NCBI GenBank assembly: GCA_025201345.1
Contig: JAIXMG010000007.1
Coordinates: forward strand, 186,001-250,000
Length of the DNA stretch: 64,000 bases
Direction of reading: 5' to 3'
Source: Thamnidium elegans
Taxonomy: Eukaryota; Mucoromycota; Mucoromycetes; Mucorales; Mucoraceae
The notes below the pieces were generated by a model, which saw only the letters and a program-made list of their open reading frames with translations, had not been told where the DNA came from and did no database searches. Below are positions 1 through 11,624 of this stretch, piece by piece (position 1 is the first letter of the stretch; each line of letters starts with the position of its first letter). Made by a program: the position numbers and the translations under genes.

Positions 1-1
1 T

Positions 2-1372
2 GGTAAGGACGCATTAAAGCACGCTCGTTTTGCTCTCAAGTACCTTTTAAACAAGAAGAGTATCAAGAAGATCGAAAACGATCATAATGTTCAAGTTGGT
101 GTCCCTACCGCTGATGAGCTCAAGAAGGCTGTTAACCTTGAGTTTGTTAGTAAGGTTGAGAAGGATGCTGCTCTTGCTCAATTAGCTATTACCAACATCT
201 TGCGTGAGTTGACTCCTCAAGTATTTGGTTTCGTCGATGTCGAACCTTATCTTCATCAACATATTGCTTCTGCTCATCGTGCTGCTATTCAACGCATTCA
301 ATCTAACAATGCTGTTAACATTATCATTCCTGATGAAAATGAAAACTCTGCTAGTATTTTGGTTGTTTTTGAAGGTGAAGATAAGTCTGGTGCTAAGGCC
401 GCTATTGAAGCTGCTTCTGCTGAATTAAAGAAGATTGCTAGCGAATCTTCTGATTTTGTCTCAAAGAAGATCACCATCCCTGCCAAGTTCCATGATCTTA
501 TTCGTGGTCCCAAGGGAACTACCTTAAACGCTATCTTGGGTCCTGATACTGAAGTTGTCGTTCTTTTCGGTAAGCCTGGCAAGGATTCCATTGAAGTCCG
601 TGGTTTCACCAAGGATGTCACACAAGTCATTGGTCAACTCCAAAAGGCTGCTGAAGATGTTCAAACTGAAGATTTTGCCAAGACCTATACCACTGAATTC
701 TTTATTCCTGCCAACTTCTCTGCCCATATTATCGGTAAGGCTGGTATTCATATTAACAAGCTTAAGGATGATCTTGGTGTTAAGATTGATATTGGAGAGA
801 ACAATGGTAAATCAGAAGAGGAAAGGGTTGTTAATAATAAGAACAACAAGAAGAGTGCATCCCCTGTTAAGGTTGTTGTACAAGGTATCAAGATCAATGT
901 TGAAGCTGCCAAGGAACGCATCTTGTCTCAAATTACCAACTTGGCTGATCAAGTCACTATTGCCTTAAAGGTTCCCAAGGAGTTCCATCGTTTCTTGATT
1001 GGACCCAGTGGTCGTTATGTTAAGAAGCTTGAGGACAAGTATAACGTGTTTATTAAATTCCCCAAGTCTAACCGTGGTGATGAAAGTCCCTCTTCACCTT
1101 CTCCCACTAACCCCAACGAAATCACTGTTCGTGGTAGTAAGAAGGATTGTAACTCTGCCAAGGAAGAACTCATGGAACTCTATGAGTATGAAAAGGAAGA
1201 ACAAGAAAAGAGAAAGGAAAGAGAAATTAAGCACAAGGAGTACGAAGAAAAGCGTGCTGCTGAAGATAAGAAGAGAGCTGAAGATAGAGCTGCTAGAGAA
1301 GAAAGAGATGCTGCTAAGGAAGCTGCAAGAGAAGCCAAGAAGGCTGAAAAGGAAGCTGCAAATAAGAACTAA
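2..1372 (+). CDS. SCP160: Vigilin/SCP160-like multi-KH RNA-binding protein, 3' part
   Basis: Open frame from base 2 to a TAA at 1370-1372 (456 residues seen); the start lies left of the window. At least three KH repeats are visible, each with an I-G-x-x-G-type loop or a variant: LIRGPKG near residue 165, IIGKAGIHINKL near 245 and LIGPSGRYVKKL near 330. The N-terminal 65 residues look like the end of another KH unit. The C-terminal ~70 residues are a highly charged K/E/R/A-rich tail, probably a coiled coil or single helix. Vigilin/Scp160 proteins carry many tandem KH domains, bind mRNA and associate with polysomes and the ER. The first loop has R-G-P-K-G instead of G-x-x-G, so that repeat may be structural rather than RNA-binding; degenerate KH units are usual in this family. 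No intron is seen in this part. Confidence 0.85.
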   Translation, partial: GKDALKHARFALKYLLNKKSIKKIENDHNVQVGVPTADELKKAVNLEFVSKVEKDAALAQLAITNILRELTPQVFGFVDVEPYLHQHIASAHRAAIQRIQSNNAVNIIIPDENENSASILVVFEGEDKSGAKAAIEAASAELKKIASESSDFVSKKITIPAKFHDLIRGPKGTTLNAILGPDTEVVVLFGKPGKDSIEVRGFTKDVTQVIGQLQKAAEDVQTEDFAKTYTTEFFIPANFSAHIIGKAGIHINKLKDDLGVKIDIGENNGKSEEERVVNNKNNKKSASPVKVVVQGIKINVEAAKERILSQITNLADQVTIALKVPKEFHRFLIGPSGRYVKKLEDKYNVFIKFPKSNRGDESPSSPSPTNPNEITVRGSKKDCNSAKEELMELYEYEKEEQEKRKEREIKHKEYEEKRAAEDKKRAEDRAAREERDAAKEAAREAKKAEKEAANKN

Positions 1373-2462
1373 GTATTTTTTTCCCTAAACACAACCACAA
1401 CATCCACTTTTTTGTTTCGTTCAATATCCTTTTTTTTTCTTTTTTTTTAAAAAACATTATCATCATAACGAACGCTCGATTGAAATATAAACAACATATA
1501 TATCTTTTTTTTTTCTTTTTCCCCTCTCCATATTACTCTGTATTTAGAAAAAATAAAATAAAACACACCCAAAAATATTATTATGTAATAATCTTGTGTA
1601 AAATAAAAAGGGTGTTTGACGTTTTTTTTTAGTGTTTGATACTCAAAAATGATATCGCTACACAAAAGGAGAAGGTCATCTGTGCAAATTATCAATTTTG
1701 GGCCCAGAGGTCACATTATGTGAAGGTAGTAAAGCTTTACTCTTTTGTAAGAAAGTGCCAATGGTTTTACCACAATAAAAGCCTTGCTGATGTGATCAAG
1801 CAGATGTATGTCCTGACCAGTATTTTACGCCTGTCTGTATTCAATCTCGACATAGGTTTCGTTATCCCCAAATTTTGCGTCATTTTAGTAAAATGAGCTG
1901 TAGGTACTTTTTCAATAAGTGATATCAGATAAATCCGAAAAAAAAAAATGAATGGTTTTCAGATGGTTTACAGGGATAGAAAGTATTTTGTAATTCGTTC
2001 GCTTGTGCTATTATTGGCTATAAAAGTGATTATGATCACATAATGTGTATTGCTTTTACTTTTTTTATTGTTACTCACGATCATTGACGTACTTTTTTTA
2101 TTCGCTTTATCTGTAAAAGATACTTTGGTCATTGATATAACTCCTTTTATAAACTAAAGAAGTGGCACCTCTTTTTATTATCATTATTACTCTTAATGGG
2201 TAAATTATGTTAATAATAACAGGTATATTTTGGTCCCCACATAATTGACACACGGTGAATTATCTTGGTGTCACACTGAGAACTCTATACACTAAGATTC
2301 ACATAGAAGTAATTGCATTTATAAAGGTTTTTATTAGCCTTAGTCATCTTTTTTTGAACTTGTCTCTGTTGACGTGGAAAAAGGGACTTAAAAAAAAAGA
2401 AAATTTCCCCACAAACCTTTTTTTTTTATTCTTTTCAAACAGTTTTAACATACATATAAAAA
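1373..2462. other. Intergenic, vigilin 3' flank to SDR promoter
   Basis: AT-rich spacer between two plus-strand genes. The first 200 bases contain T-rich runs and AATAAA-like words that fit a 3' UTR and polyadenylation region (AATAAAATAAAA near 1551). Short frames here have no family resemblance or codon bias and I treat them as chance. No RNA gene seen. Confidence 0.6.
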
Positions 2463-3548
2463 ATGGATATTTCAGGTCTCTTCAGCGTTAAGGATAAGGT
2501 GGTTCTTGTTACAGGTGGTTCTCGCGGCATTGGTGAGATGATTGCAACCGTAAAGTAGAGATTACGACCGAAAAAAAAAAGATTAACAGTTTTTATTTTC
2601 CAATTTAGGGTTTTGTTCAAGGTGGAGCTGTTGTTTATATCAGTAGTCGTTCTGTTCAAGCCTGTGACGAGGTATGTTATAGTTGACTAAATAAAGAATT
2701 TTATGTTAAAAGTGCGTTTAATAGGTCGCTGCTAAATTGAGCGCTTTAGGTCCCGGCAAATGTATTGCTTTGCCAGCTGATTTACAAAGTGTTGATGATA
2801 TTAAAAAGCTCGTTGCAGAATTAAGCAAACGTGAATCTCGTACGTTTTTTTTTCTTTGATATTATCTATCTATTTACTTGGTAATTAATAATGATTATTA
2901 TTAGGTTTGGATGTTTTGGTTAACAATGCAGGCGCCACTTGGGGTGCCCCATTGGATGAGTATCCTGATGCCGCTTTCCAAAAGGTGATGAATCTTAACG
3001 TTACCCGTATATTTACATTAACTCAAAGGTAAGAAAGAAGAGATACATGTATAATAGGAGAGAATACTGATTATTATATATACATTTTAGTTGTCTTCCT
3101 CTTTTGAGAGCTAATGCTACCAAAGATACTCCTTCTCGTGTTATCAATATTGGATCTATTAACGGTGAAACTGTAAGTCTTTTTGTTTTTTTCGAAAGAT
3201 AATAATAATAACTTTATATCTGTATAGCCTCCTAGTATGGAAACCTATGCTTATTCTGCTTCCAAGGCAGCAGTTCATCACTTGACTCGTCATTTAGCGG
3301 GTAGATTAGGCCACCAACATATTTTAGTTAATGCTATTGCCCCAGGTTCTTTCCCTAGTAAAATGATGGCAGCTACATTAAAGGATCGTGGAGATGCCAT
3401 TATTGGTGCTGTTCCAGTTGGTCGTGTCGGTTCCCCTGAAGATATTGCCGGCACTTGTATTTATCTTTCTTCTAGAGCTGGTCAATATACTGTTGGTGCT
3501 GTTATTGTAGTAGACGGTGGTGCTCTTCAAAGTACTTCACGTTTATAA
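2463..3548 (+). CDS. Short-chain dehydrogenase/reductase (SDR), RhlG/gluconate-5-DH-like
   Basis: Six exons predicted: 2463-2549, 2609-2671, 2725-2839, 2905-3028, 3091-3172, 3228-3548; all introns are GT-AG, 53-66 nt, and the frame closes exactly (263 aa). The product is a classical NAD(P)-dependent SDR with a Rossmann fold. Visible motifs are the cofactor loop TGGSRGIG (about residues 18-25), the structural NNAG motif, and the catalytic Y-S-A-S-K, with the NAIAPG segment after it. Length is normal for classical SDRs. The closest type I recall is the RhlG-like / 3-oxoacyl-ACP-reductase-like group, but substrate cannot be read from sequence. The start is the first ATG after an A/T-rich leader and gives the standard N-terminus just ahead of the first beta strand. 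Confidence 0.85.
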
Positions 3549-3783
3549 AATATATATATAAATCAAGTTTTTTTTTTAATGTGAAAATATGACTTTTTTT
3601 TTTTTTTTTTTTTTATTGTTTTATGTGTATGGGAAGGTTTTTTTTGTTGTTACTGTTTAAATTGTGCTTTAAAAAAAGAGGGATTATTTAAATATTAGAA
3701 TGGGGGTTATTTACATGTGTATATATATATATATATCTTTTTTTTTCTTCTTTGGATATTATTATTATGTTTTTTGTTTTGTT

Positions 3784-4606
3784 TTATATACGAATCCTTT
3801 TGTTACTAGGTGATTCATCATCATGATCAAGTTCCAAAGAACGTTTTTCTTTTTGTTGTGGTGGTATAAGAGTGATCCATTTAGAATCTTGTGGAGGTAT
3901 GGTATTATTTACAAGGACAACAACTAATTCATCTTCTTCCGATTCAGATTCTTCTTCTTCTTCATCGTAATTATTATGAGATAATAAAGCATTGGAAGAA
4001 ATTGGTTCAAGAATTTTATCTTCTTTTAACCATGACCAGTCACCAATATCTAATAAATCGTTATTGGCATTATTATTATTATTATTATTATTGGTAGTAG
4101 TAGTAGCAGTAGTAGTAGTAGTAGTAATAATAGTAGAGTTAGCATCAAATGGATCTTGATTAAAGTCAATTAAACTATCAAGTAATGGAGATGGAGATGC
4201 AGGTGGAGCAGTAAATAATGGAGAAGATTCAAAGTCGATGATACCAGTATCTAGTAGTAGATTCGTATCTAACAAAGCAGAAGGTGTCTCTGGATCTGGC
4301 ATGGTTAAACTATTCGTAAACCACCAATCATCGCCTTGATTTTGCCTAATTAATCTTATGTTCTCTGCTTCTTCCATTAATAACCTATTTTGTTCACTTC
4401 TAGCAAGATCCAATGCTCTATTATCAAAAATGTTTAAAAAAAAAAGACTATTTCACAGATATTTTTTTCCTTTTTTCCCTTTTTTACCTGGAAGCTAAAA
4501 CTACCTTTCTTAAAGGTATTTCACGCTTTGCTCGATGTGATGAATAGATTTTATTTGGGCTAGAAGTTATAATACGATCAATCAAATTAAATTCTAATGA
4601 ATTCAT
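3784..4606 (-). CDS. Hypothetical acidic protein with polyThr/polyAsn tract, possible transcriptional regulator
   Basis: Two exons on the minus strand, 4606-4488 and 4417-3784, joined over a 70-nt GT-AG intron, give 250 aa. I do not recognise the family. The N-terminal ~75 residues are well ordered and basic to mixed (LRKVVLASRALDLARSEQ followed by an E-rich helix). The middle has Thr and Asn homopolymer runs. An acidic block (D-E-E-E-E-E-S-E-S-E-E-D-E) follows near residue 200, and the extreme C-terminus N-K-R-I-R-I could act as a basic nuclear signal. This composition resembles a fungal transcription regulator with an acidic activation region, but that is inference only. The ATG at 4606 was chosen because it opens a frame that splices cleanly. 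Confidence 0.6.
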
Positions 4607-4778
4607 TTCTCTTTTTTTGTTTTAATACGAAAAAATACAAGAAAAAAAAAAAAGGGAAAAAGAAAAAAAGTGGGGAGGCGAAAATTAAAAAGAAAAAAAA
4701 GTAAAAAATACTGAGTTTTAATTTTATAAAAATTAAAAGTCGTGTGATACACTTTTTTTAACCTGCACAGACCAGCTT

Positions 4779-6056
4779 TTACAAGATTTTACTGCTCGAA
4801 TTTACTGCTGTTGCCATACCAACGCGTTTTGATTCCATGTCAAATACAAATAAAGCAGATCGAAGTATATTATCCCCTAGTACAAGTGTTTGTTCTTGAT
4901 TAAAGTTGTATGTAATACTAAATCCACATTCGTTACTATCTTGATCTGCAGGTGGTAATACTAAGTCGGCAACTGCAATTGATAGTTTGGTGTTTTGATC
5001 AAACTCTAATTCGATTGTTTGGTTACTTGATTTTAATTTACAATCTACGATATACAGTTGAGATTGTAAATCAACTGACACTTTTTGTTGTGTTACGTCT
5101 TGTACAATCTGATCTGCCAATCCTTTTGACAAATAAGAATATGTTGTGCCTGTATCTAAAATCACATTTTTGTTCACTGGAATCGTATTATTTTTGTTTG
5201 CTTGAATTCCTTTTAATTTAACAGACCAAAATGTATAATCTAATTTACTTGTCTTTGGGTTTATATTTTTTTCTACTGGTACATAATGTATTTCTCCAAT
5301 ATATTTATCTCGGTTAACACCTCCAATAGTTAATTCACTTTGCCATCCATTAGCATCATTCAATGAAACTGAAAAAATGGCTTGTGAGATTATTTTTTTG
5401 ACGGCTAATTCAAATATAAATGGGTTATATGCTTCCATTGTATCACTGTTAGCTGTAAGTGCTGGAAATGCTAAACCAAGGATACCATTTGATGTCATCT
5501 CCATGTCTTCAGATATAATATCTCTGGCGGATTCGGTTAGACCAAATGTCTGCTCATTACTTGTTAATCCCGAACCCGGGCCTAGTAAATTAATTGTATC
5601 CTTGGCGTATTTACCATGAATACTTCCTTGTCCGTATGTAACTGAAAAAGAAAGATTCAAGGCTTTAAATGTACTGGATTTATCTTGTTCGAATTTTTCA
5701 TATGGACATTCGGATTTAGGGCATTTGGTTGAAGGAACCCAAGTGTCTGCACTATAATATATATGACGTAAATACATGCTAGCACTTAAACTTTATATTT
5801 TTTATTACCTTCCTGTATCAATTGATACTAAAAATTCTTGTGGTGGTGTACCAATATATATTTTTGTCAGGTATTCTATTTTATCGGCATTATATAGTTT
5901 ATAATTTTCTGGTGTTGCTCGTTTTTTTAAAGATAAAGATGGGGGTCGCTTTATTAAAGGTAAGCTGATAAAGTCATTATTGGGAATAACATAAGATAGA
6001 GTTATAGAGGTAGATAGTAGTAAAGTAATAGTAAATAATAAATAATTAGAGCGCAT
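4779..6056 (-). CDS. Secreted pepsin-like aspartic protease (array copy A)
   Basis: Two exons, 6056-5809 and 5751-4779 (406 aa). The N-terminus is a hydrophobic signal peptide (about residues 1-21), then a short propeptide with K-R dipeptides. The mature enzyme has both A1-family catalytic motifs: DTGS near residue 83 (Ser codon split by the intron) and DTGTTYS in the second lobe. The flap tyrosine is seen in VTYGQGS. There is no hydrophobic C-terminal tail, so it should be freely secreted, unlike copies C and D. A TATAAATA lies 73 bases upstream. It is the last member, in transcription direction, of a four-gene same-strand array (4.8-13.5 kb). Family role: extracellular protein digestion at acid pH. 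Confidence 0.9.
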
Positions 6057-6128
6057 TTTTTTTTTTTCGTATGATAAAGAAAAAGAAAGAAAAAGAAGGT
6101 GGGAACCCCGAGGTGAAAGCCTTTGTAG

Positions 6129-6136
6129 TATTTATA
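6129..6136 (-). promoter_or_regulatory. TATA-like box of protease copy A
   Basis: TATAAATA on the minus strand, 73 bases upstream of the copy A start codon. Copy C has TATAAAAT at nearly the same distance (71 bases). The shared spacing supports a real core promoter; the AT-rich background lowers confidence. Confidence 0.4.
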
Positions 6137-7088
6137 AGATTTTTTGATTCATTGTAATTTTACTCCAATCAACCTGAATTAAGGGAGTTTAAATAGGCCC
6201 AAAAAAGGCCAATTTATGAAAAAGAGACGTGGGATCTGTTACACACGCACACCAAAATATTTTTATAACACGTCAAAAAAAAAAAAGGGATTTTCTTTTC
6301 CTTTTATTGACTAGGTTCAGAAATAATAGATTTTCGGTTCTCTAGGTTTCACCTATCTGAGTCCAGGAACATTTTTTATATCTACTGGTTATGTATCGCT
6401 CCAATGAACTGAATGACCAGGGTCAATCTTATAAAAAAAACACCGACAAGTTAAGAAATCCCAGTTTTTATAAAACCTGTTCGTCAGCATGATTTTGTCC
6501 ACTTAGTCACACAGGTTTTATGGAGTTTCATTAACATTGCGCATTGTCCTTCTTTTTTTTTTTTCTTGTAATTTAGAGTGTAATAAATAATAATAAAATA
6601 AACTTGCTTTAAATCATAGTATCAAGTATATATATTTTACAGTTATTTATTTTTAGAAATATGATTTTTAAATCTATATCCATCGTCGCAAATCATTGGA
6701 TGCTTGGGACTTCGGCTTTGACTTTACTTCCGAGCGATATACTTTACAGAAACAAAGAAGCGAGTAGAGTTTCTGCTTGAAAATTACTTTTAGTAAATAC
6801 GCCGCATGCTGTTTAAATAAATATATGCATAATTAATTTTCTAGCAGAAAAAAAAAATTGTGTCTGCAATAAAAATGATGATGTCAATTACTGTATAGTT
6901 TATTAAGTTTCACCCATGGGAGTTTCTTTCTTAGTTTATACCTTAAATTTAACCGCTGCTTTTGCCTGTGCTTTTTTCGTTATCATAAATTCTGATTTTT
7001 TTTTTTAAATAGTGATTACTAGTGCAGGAACTAGTGTGAACTGGTAAAATATTTTTCTGGGACCTTAAAAAAAAGTCCGTGATAACAA

Positions 7089-7108
7089 GGGGGGGGGGGG
7101 GGGGGGGG
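7089..7108. repeat. G20 homopolymer
   Basis: Twenty consecutive G in an otherwise AT-rich spacer. A run this long can form G-quadruplex-like structures and is hard to sequence, so its true length is uncertain. Confidence 0.9.
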
Positions 7109-7236
7109 TGGAAGGCCAGAATCCCCCTCTCCCCCTTTTTTTTTTAGTTAAAGTTGCAATAAAAATTTCAATCTAATATAATAGACAACATTAAAAAATA
7201 TATATTATATTTATGAGCGATTCAAATAGATTACTT

Positions 7237-7261
7237 TCTCTCTCTCTCTCTCTCTCTCTCT
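7237..7261. repeat. (TC)n microsatellite
   Basis: About twelve TC units in the spacer between protease copies A and B. Simple repeat with no gene overlap. Confidence 0.95.
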
Positions 7262-7643
7262 GTTCGTTAATATAAGTGATTTATGTTGAGTAAATAAATA
7301 AAAAGGCGGCAGTTATTAGTTTTTTTGTTGTTGTTGTTGCCTGTAGATCTTTTAAATATTAAAATGACTAATATGTATGTAATAGTACTACGATATAATT
7401 TTAAATGGTCTTTAAAAGTAGTCAATAATATCTCGGAACCAGATGAAAAAAATAGTTACACTGAGCACTAAGTAAAGTTTGACCCCCTTCTTCTCTTGGC
7501 GCTCTTTCACGCGTTCATTCCGGGCAATCATCTTTAAGGAAAAAGTCTATTCATTTTGAATCGATCTTGCTAAAGAACTCCGATTTTAAATCAAAACTTG
7601 CTATTTATAGGTTAAAGGTTATTCTTTTTTATTGGAAGATCTC

Positions 7644-8916
7644 TCAGTAAAAAATTATTGAACTAGAATGAACAGGACTTGCAAACCCAATCTGTTTATT
7701 TTTCGCATCAAATATTAAATAAAGTGATCGAAGGATAGACTGACCAAAAATAAAGGTAGGATCTTCTTTTTGTTCTTCTTTTGGCCATGCACATATGCTA
7801 AATACACATTGATCGTCTGTGCCATGTAATATTAAGTCCTTGACAGGAACACCAATATGTACAATTCCTGCTGTACCGTTATTATATCGTGCTAAATCAA
7901 TATTGATCATGTCCGTCGAATGTCTCAAGTCGCAATTTACGTAATAACAACCTGTTTTCTTATCTAATGTGCTGGGTGTCGCATTCAATGCACTCACTAA
8001 TTGACTGGCATAACGACCACCTACATAGGATAATGTGGTGCCTGTATCAATCATAGCATATTTCCCTTCTTGTTGCAATGGTAAAATTGTTTTCCTTGTG
8101 ATTTTATTTTGATGTATATTGGATACACCAATGGATTGAGCGCGCATCACCCACATACTATACGTGGGCGGGGTTGTGTCATCACCATCTGTTGAAATAG
8201 GCGAAATAGATGCAAAAGAAATATTGCCTTTTAGCTTATCAGCATTGAACCCACCTAATGTCAACTCACCCGACCACCCTTTTTCGATAGAGTTGGTATA
8301 GATTGAAAATACCCCATTCAAATCTTGACCCAGTATTATGGAGGAAAAGAAGGGACTGTGCTTTGTAGAACCTTTAGGAACCTGGACTAGATCTGGAAAT
8401 CCTAACCCTAATACACCTTGTACAGAAGAAGCTGATGTATCATACTTATCTCGGCGTGTAGCGTCTGCTGCAATCACTGATTCGGATACTCTATTCACTA
8501 GTGCAAATTGCTGATGCGGCACCTGTATATTATCTAAAGTAACAGTATCTTTTACGTAAGTACCGTTGATCTCACTATCGCCGTAATAGTATCCAAATGG
8601 TGTATTGGTGCTTTTAAATGTAATCGATTTTTGGGATTGAAATCGAGAGACGGGACACATGCTTTTTTTGCAGTGAGGTGAAGGAACCCATAGATCAGAA
8701 CTAATGTTTTTATTGGTTAGTAATGTATATACAGGTAATGGTTTTATTATGTTACTTTTGTGTATCAATAATCACAGTAAAGTTTTGTGAAGGTGTACCA
8801 ATACCTATATTGACTAGGTACACTTGACCTAAATCATTGTACAATGGTATATGTCTCAAAGCTTCAATATTTATTATAAATTCCAATATGAATAATCCAA
8901 CAATATACCAGTACAT
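7644..8916 (-). CDS. Aspartic protease-like protein with altered active site (array copy B)
   Basis: Two exons, 8916-8756 and 8700-7644, separated by a 55-nt GT-AG intron at the same position and phase as in the other three copies (405 aa). A signal peptide (about 1-19) is followed by a very short propeptide without the K-R sites of its paralogs. The first catalytic triplet is D-T-Q and the next residue Asn (codon AA|T) instead of D-T-G-S. No GG dinucleotide exists on the coding strand of the intron, so no alternative splice can supply the glycine. The second motif, DTGTTLSY, is intact. The flap has YYYGDSE rather than the usual Y-G-x-G. The frame is otherwise open and well conserved, so this is probably an expressed pseudo-protease or impaired enzyme rather than debris. 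No GPI tail. A CTTTCAG just upstream of the ATG could be a 5' UTR splice acceptor. Confidence 0.8.
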
Positions 8917-10098
8917 TCGACTGAAAGAAAGAAAGTAAAGTAAAATAAAAAACGGGAGAAAAAGGTTTAAAAAAAAGCTCTCCCAGTTTTGTTCTCCGAT
9001 TATGGAACTTATAACAATGACAAGCAGTTTTTTACTTTTGAGAAGAAAAAAAAGTCGTGAGTATTATGCAGCTATAAGGCAAGGAGTAAGTGTAGTATTA
9101 TTTTTTTTCAAAACCCAAATGTCTGTTAAAGTACACACTAATATGTATAAAAATATAAAAAATATATAAAAAGCCAGTACAAGGAAGCTTCATATTTGAT
9201 GGTTAGAGAACTTTGGTACATATAACATGATAAAGAAAGGAACAGCCACTGATAAAAACCGGAAGAAGCTATGATGTTAAGATGCTATACTTAACTTGTA
9301 TCATATATAATTCTTTATGGACGATGTTTAAACTAGAAGCATGTTATCTTAACAAGTGTTTGTCTTTAACGTCATTTAATTTGCAAATAAACTTTACCGA
9401 GATGTATGCCAGTATTCCAAGAGATGCCGCTACATTTTTTTTTTATATACCTGGTTTATATGACATCCTAGAAAAACGTATATTGCTTTCAACCTAATTT
9501 TTTTTCTCAGTCAGGTGTACTTATATTTATTAAAAGAGATGTTTATACAAATAAAATAAGCTGTACGATTTTTTTTTTCTTCTGTTTTAAATATTGGTTA
9601 GATATTGTTCTTCTTTTTAGTGTAATCTGGTTTCATTCGTCATAACTCAACCTCTAGTTTAATACAACATGATGTATCAGTTTTTCACAAGTCAGAACAA
9701 AACCTTATGTCATTTGTTAATAAATTGAACACCACATAATACATAAAAAATAAGTCGTAACTTTCAATGCAGAAATATATTATGCATGTAAAGTAATTTA
9801 TGATAAAATAATCAATCTTTCAAAGGACGCATGTATTTAAAAGCGAAAATATACTAGTATCTGATTATTTGACTAGATAAGCGTAACCGCTAATACTACG
9901 TAAAAAAGGCCATTTTATAAAAAGACGATTCTATACACTACTTTTTTTTTTAGTGTACAAACCTAAATAATTTACTATTTATATCCGTTTCTTACTGTAA
10001 AAAGGCGCATATTTATTTGTGTGTCACAAATCGTCATTACGTTTTTATTAATATTTACAAAGGGAAAAATATACAAAAATGGCGGAAGGAGGGGTATC
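8917..10098. other. Intergenic between protease copies B and C
   Basis: About 1.2 kb of AT-rich sequence. The small frame at 9282-9497 has no recognisable domain and I regard it as chance. Nothing else identified. Confidence 0.6.
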
Positions 10099-11624
10099 TT
10101 AAAAAGTCAAGACAGCCATGATAATACAACTAGCAAGAGCAAACATAGTGGGACTGTTTACTACGCCTGCAGATAAAGGTGCTGAGACACCATCTACAGC
10201 GCTACCTGAGGCACCCACAGCAGCAGCAATACCAACACGATCATTAGCCATATCAAATACCATATAAGCGGAACGAAGTACGGAATCACCAACCAAATAC
10301 ATATTACTACCAAGACCCACTGAGTCACTGGGAGCAATACCAAAGAGACATTTAGAGGAAGTAGATCTTGAGGTAGTATCAAGAGGAATAAAAAGTTGAC
10401 TCATGGGGATAGATAATGTGATGGGTTCAGCGTTAGGATCACTGGAAGCAGCCATATCCAGCACAAAACTAGCGGTTTCAGATGCAGCATCACAGTCTAC
10501 GAGGTAAGTACCCGACCCAGCATCCATTTGGTATCCGTTACTACCTGCAGCAGCAGCTACCAGCTGTTGTGCTAAAGCAGTAGGTAAATAAGTCAAGGTA
10601 GTTCCTGTATCTAAAATAAAAGCACCAGTGGAAGAGAACTTTAAATCGAGATTGGCTGTTGCATTGGAAGAATCTTGAACTGAAACGCCTTGAGCGTTTA
10701 CCATCCAATAATAGTTGTTGCTATTGATATTGGTTAATGCACGTTTGTTATTGTTCTTTTTGGCAGCAGTTAAAGAAACGACAGGCATATATGTCAAATT
10801 GCCAGTATATTTTGTATGGTCCACACCACCAAATATAATTTCACCAGACCAACCAGTTGCGACAGCAGAGTTAAGGTAAATAGAAAAAATAGGGTCTGCA
10901 ATAATGTTTTCGGTAGCGAGGTTAAATACAAATGGGTTATAGGCACCAAGTCCTTTACTGGAAGAAGCTGTTAGTTTAGGGTAACCGAGACCAAGAATAC
11001 CGTTAGCAGTTGGGGTATCGGATTTAGCCAAGTTTGTGATTTTTTTAGCTGTATTTTGGGTTATGGTAATTGTATTTGGGTTTGTCAAGATTTGTTGTGT
11101 GTCAGAGGCTAACCCAAATTGTTGGTTAGGAACAGTACCGCCACCAATAGAGATAGTATCGGTGACATATGTACCATTGACATCACCAATACCGTATGCT
11201 AATGTAAACTTTGAATTGAGGTTTTTAAAAGTACTGGACTCGGATTCTTTGAATACTCCGTTTGGACATTCTGTTGTAGGACAAGCTGAACCAGGTATCC
11301 ATAAATCAGCACTATATAATTGATTAAATAAATAAAAATTCGCCAAGATTTTATTTTTTATTTTTACCTTCCAGTGTCAAGTGTGACAGAAAAATTTTGT
11401 GGAGGAGTTCCTACACTAATTTCAACCAAGTATTGTGAGCCTTGATCATTATACAATGAAGCCAAAAATGGGTCTCTTTTTACAAGTGCAGGATTTCTTT
11501 TCTGAATAGATGATATAATAGGGTCTGGACGAGAGTGTCGAGTAATGGGTAATCGAAGGACCTGTGCGTTTGTTACAAATACAAGTGAAGTAGTAATAAC
11601 AATAATGGCTGTTGAAATTTGCAT
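10099..11624 (-). CDS. GPI-type pepsin-like aspartic protease (array copy C)
   Basis: Two exons, 11624-11368 and 11311-10099 (489 aa), intron again splitting the Ser codon of DTGS. Order: signal peptide (1-20), propeptide ending in K-R, mature domain with DTGS-ADLWIP, flap LAYGIGD, second site DTGTTLTYLP, and a small-residue-rich C-terminus (G-A-S-G-S-A) ending in a hydrophobic segment. This last feature suggests a GPI anchor signal, so the enzyme would sit on the membrane or cell wall as yapsins do. Longest of the four paralogs owing to the C-terminal extension and a basic K-K-N-N-N-K-R loop near the middle. TATAAAAT lies 71 bases upstream of the ATG. Confidence 0.9.

Larger units (their letters stand above)
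6057..7643. other. Intergenic between protease copies A and B
   Basis: About 1.6 kb without a convincing gene. It holds the upstream region of copy A, a 20-base G run (7089-7108) and a TC dinucleotide tract (7237-7261). I checked for protease remnants (DTG or WVP coding motifs) and saw none. Confidence 0.6.

Noticed and set aside
1636..1896. 86-codon frame after the vigilin gene
   Set aside because: No family resemblance or codon bias, lies in a T-rich 3' flank.
9282..9497. 71-codon frame between protease copies B and C
   Set aside because: No domain, AT-rich codons, not a protease remnant.
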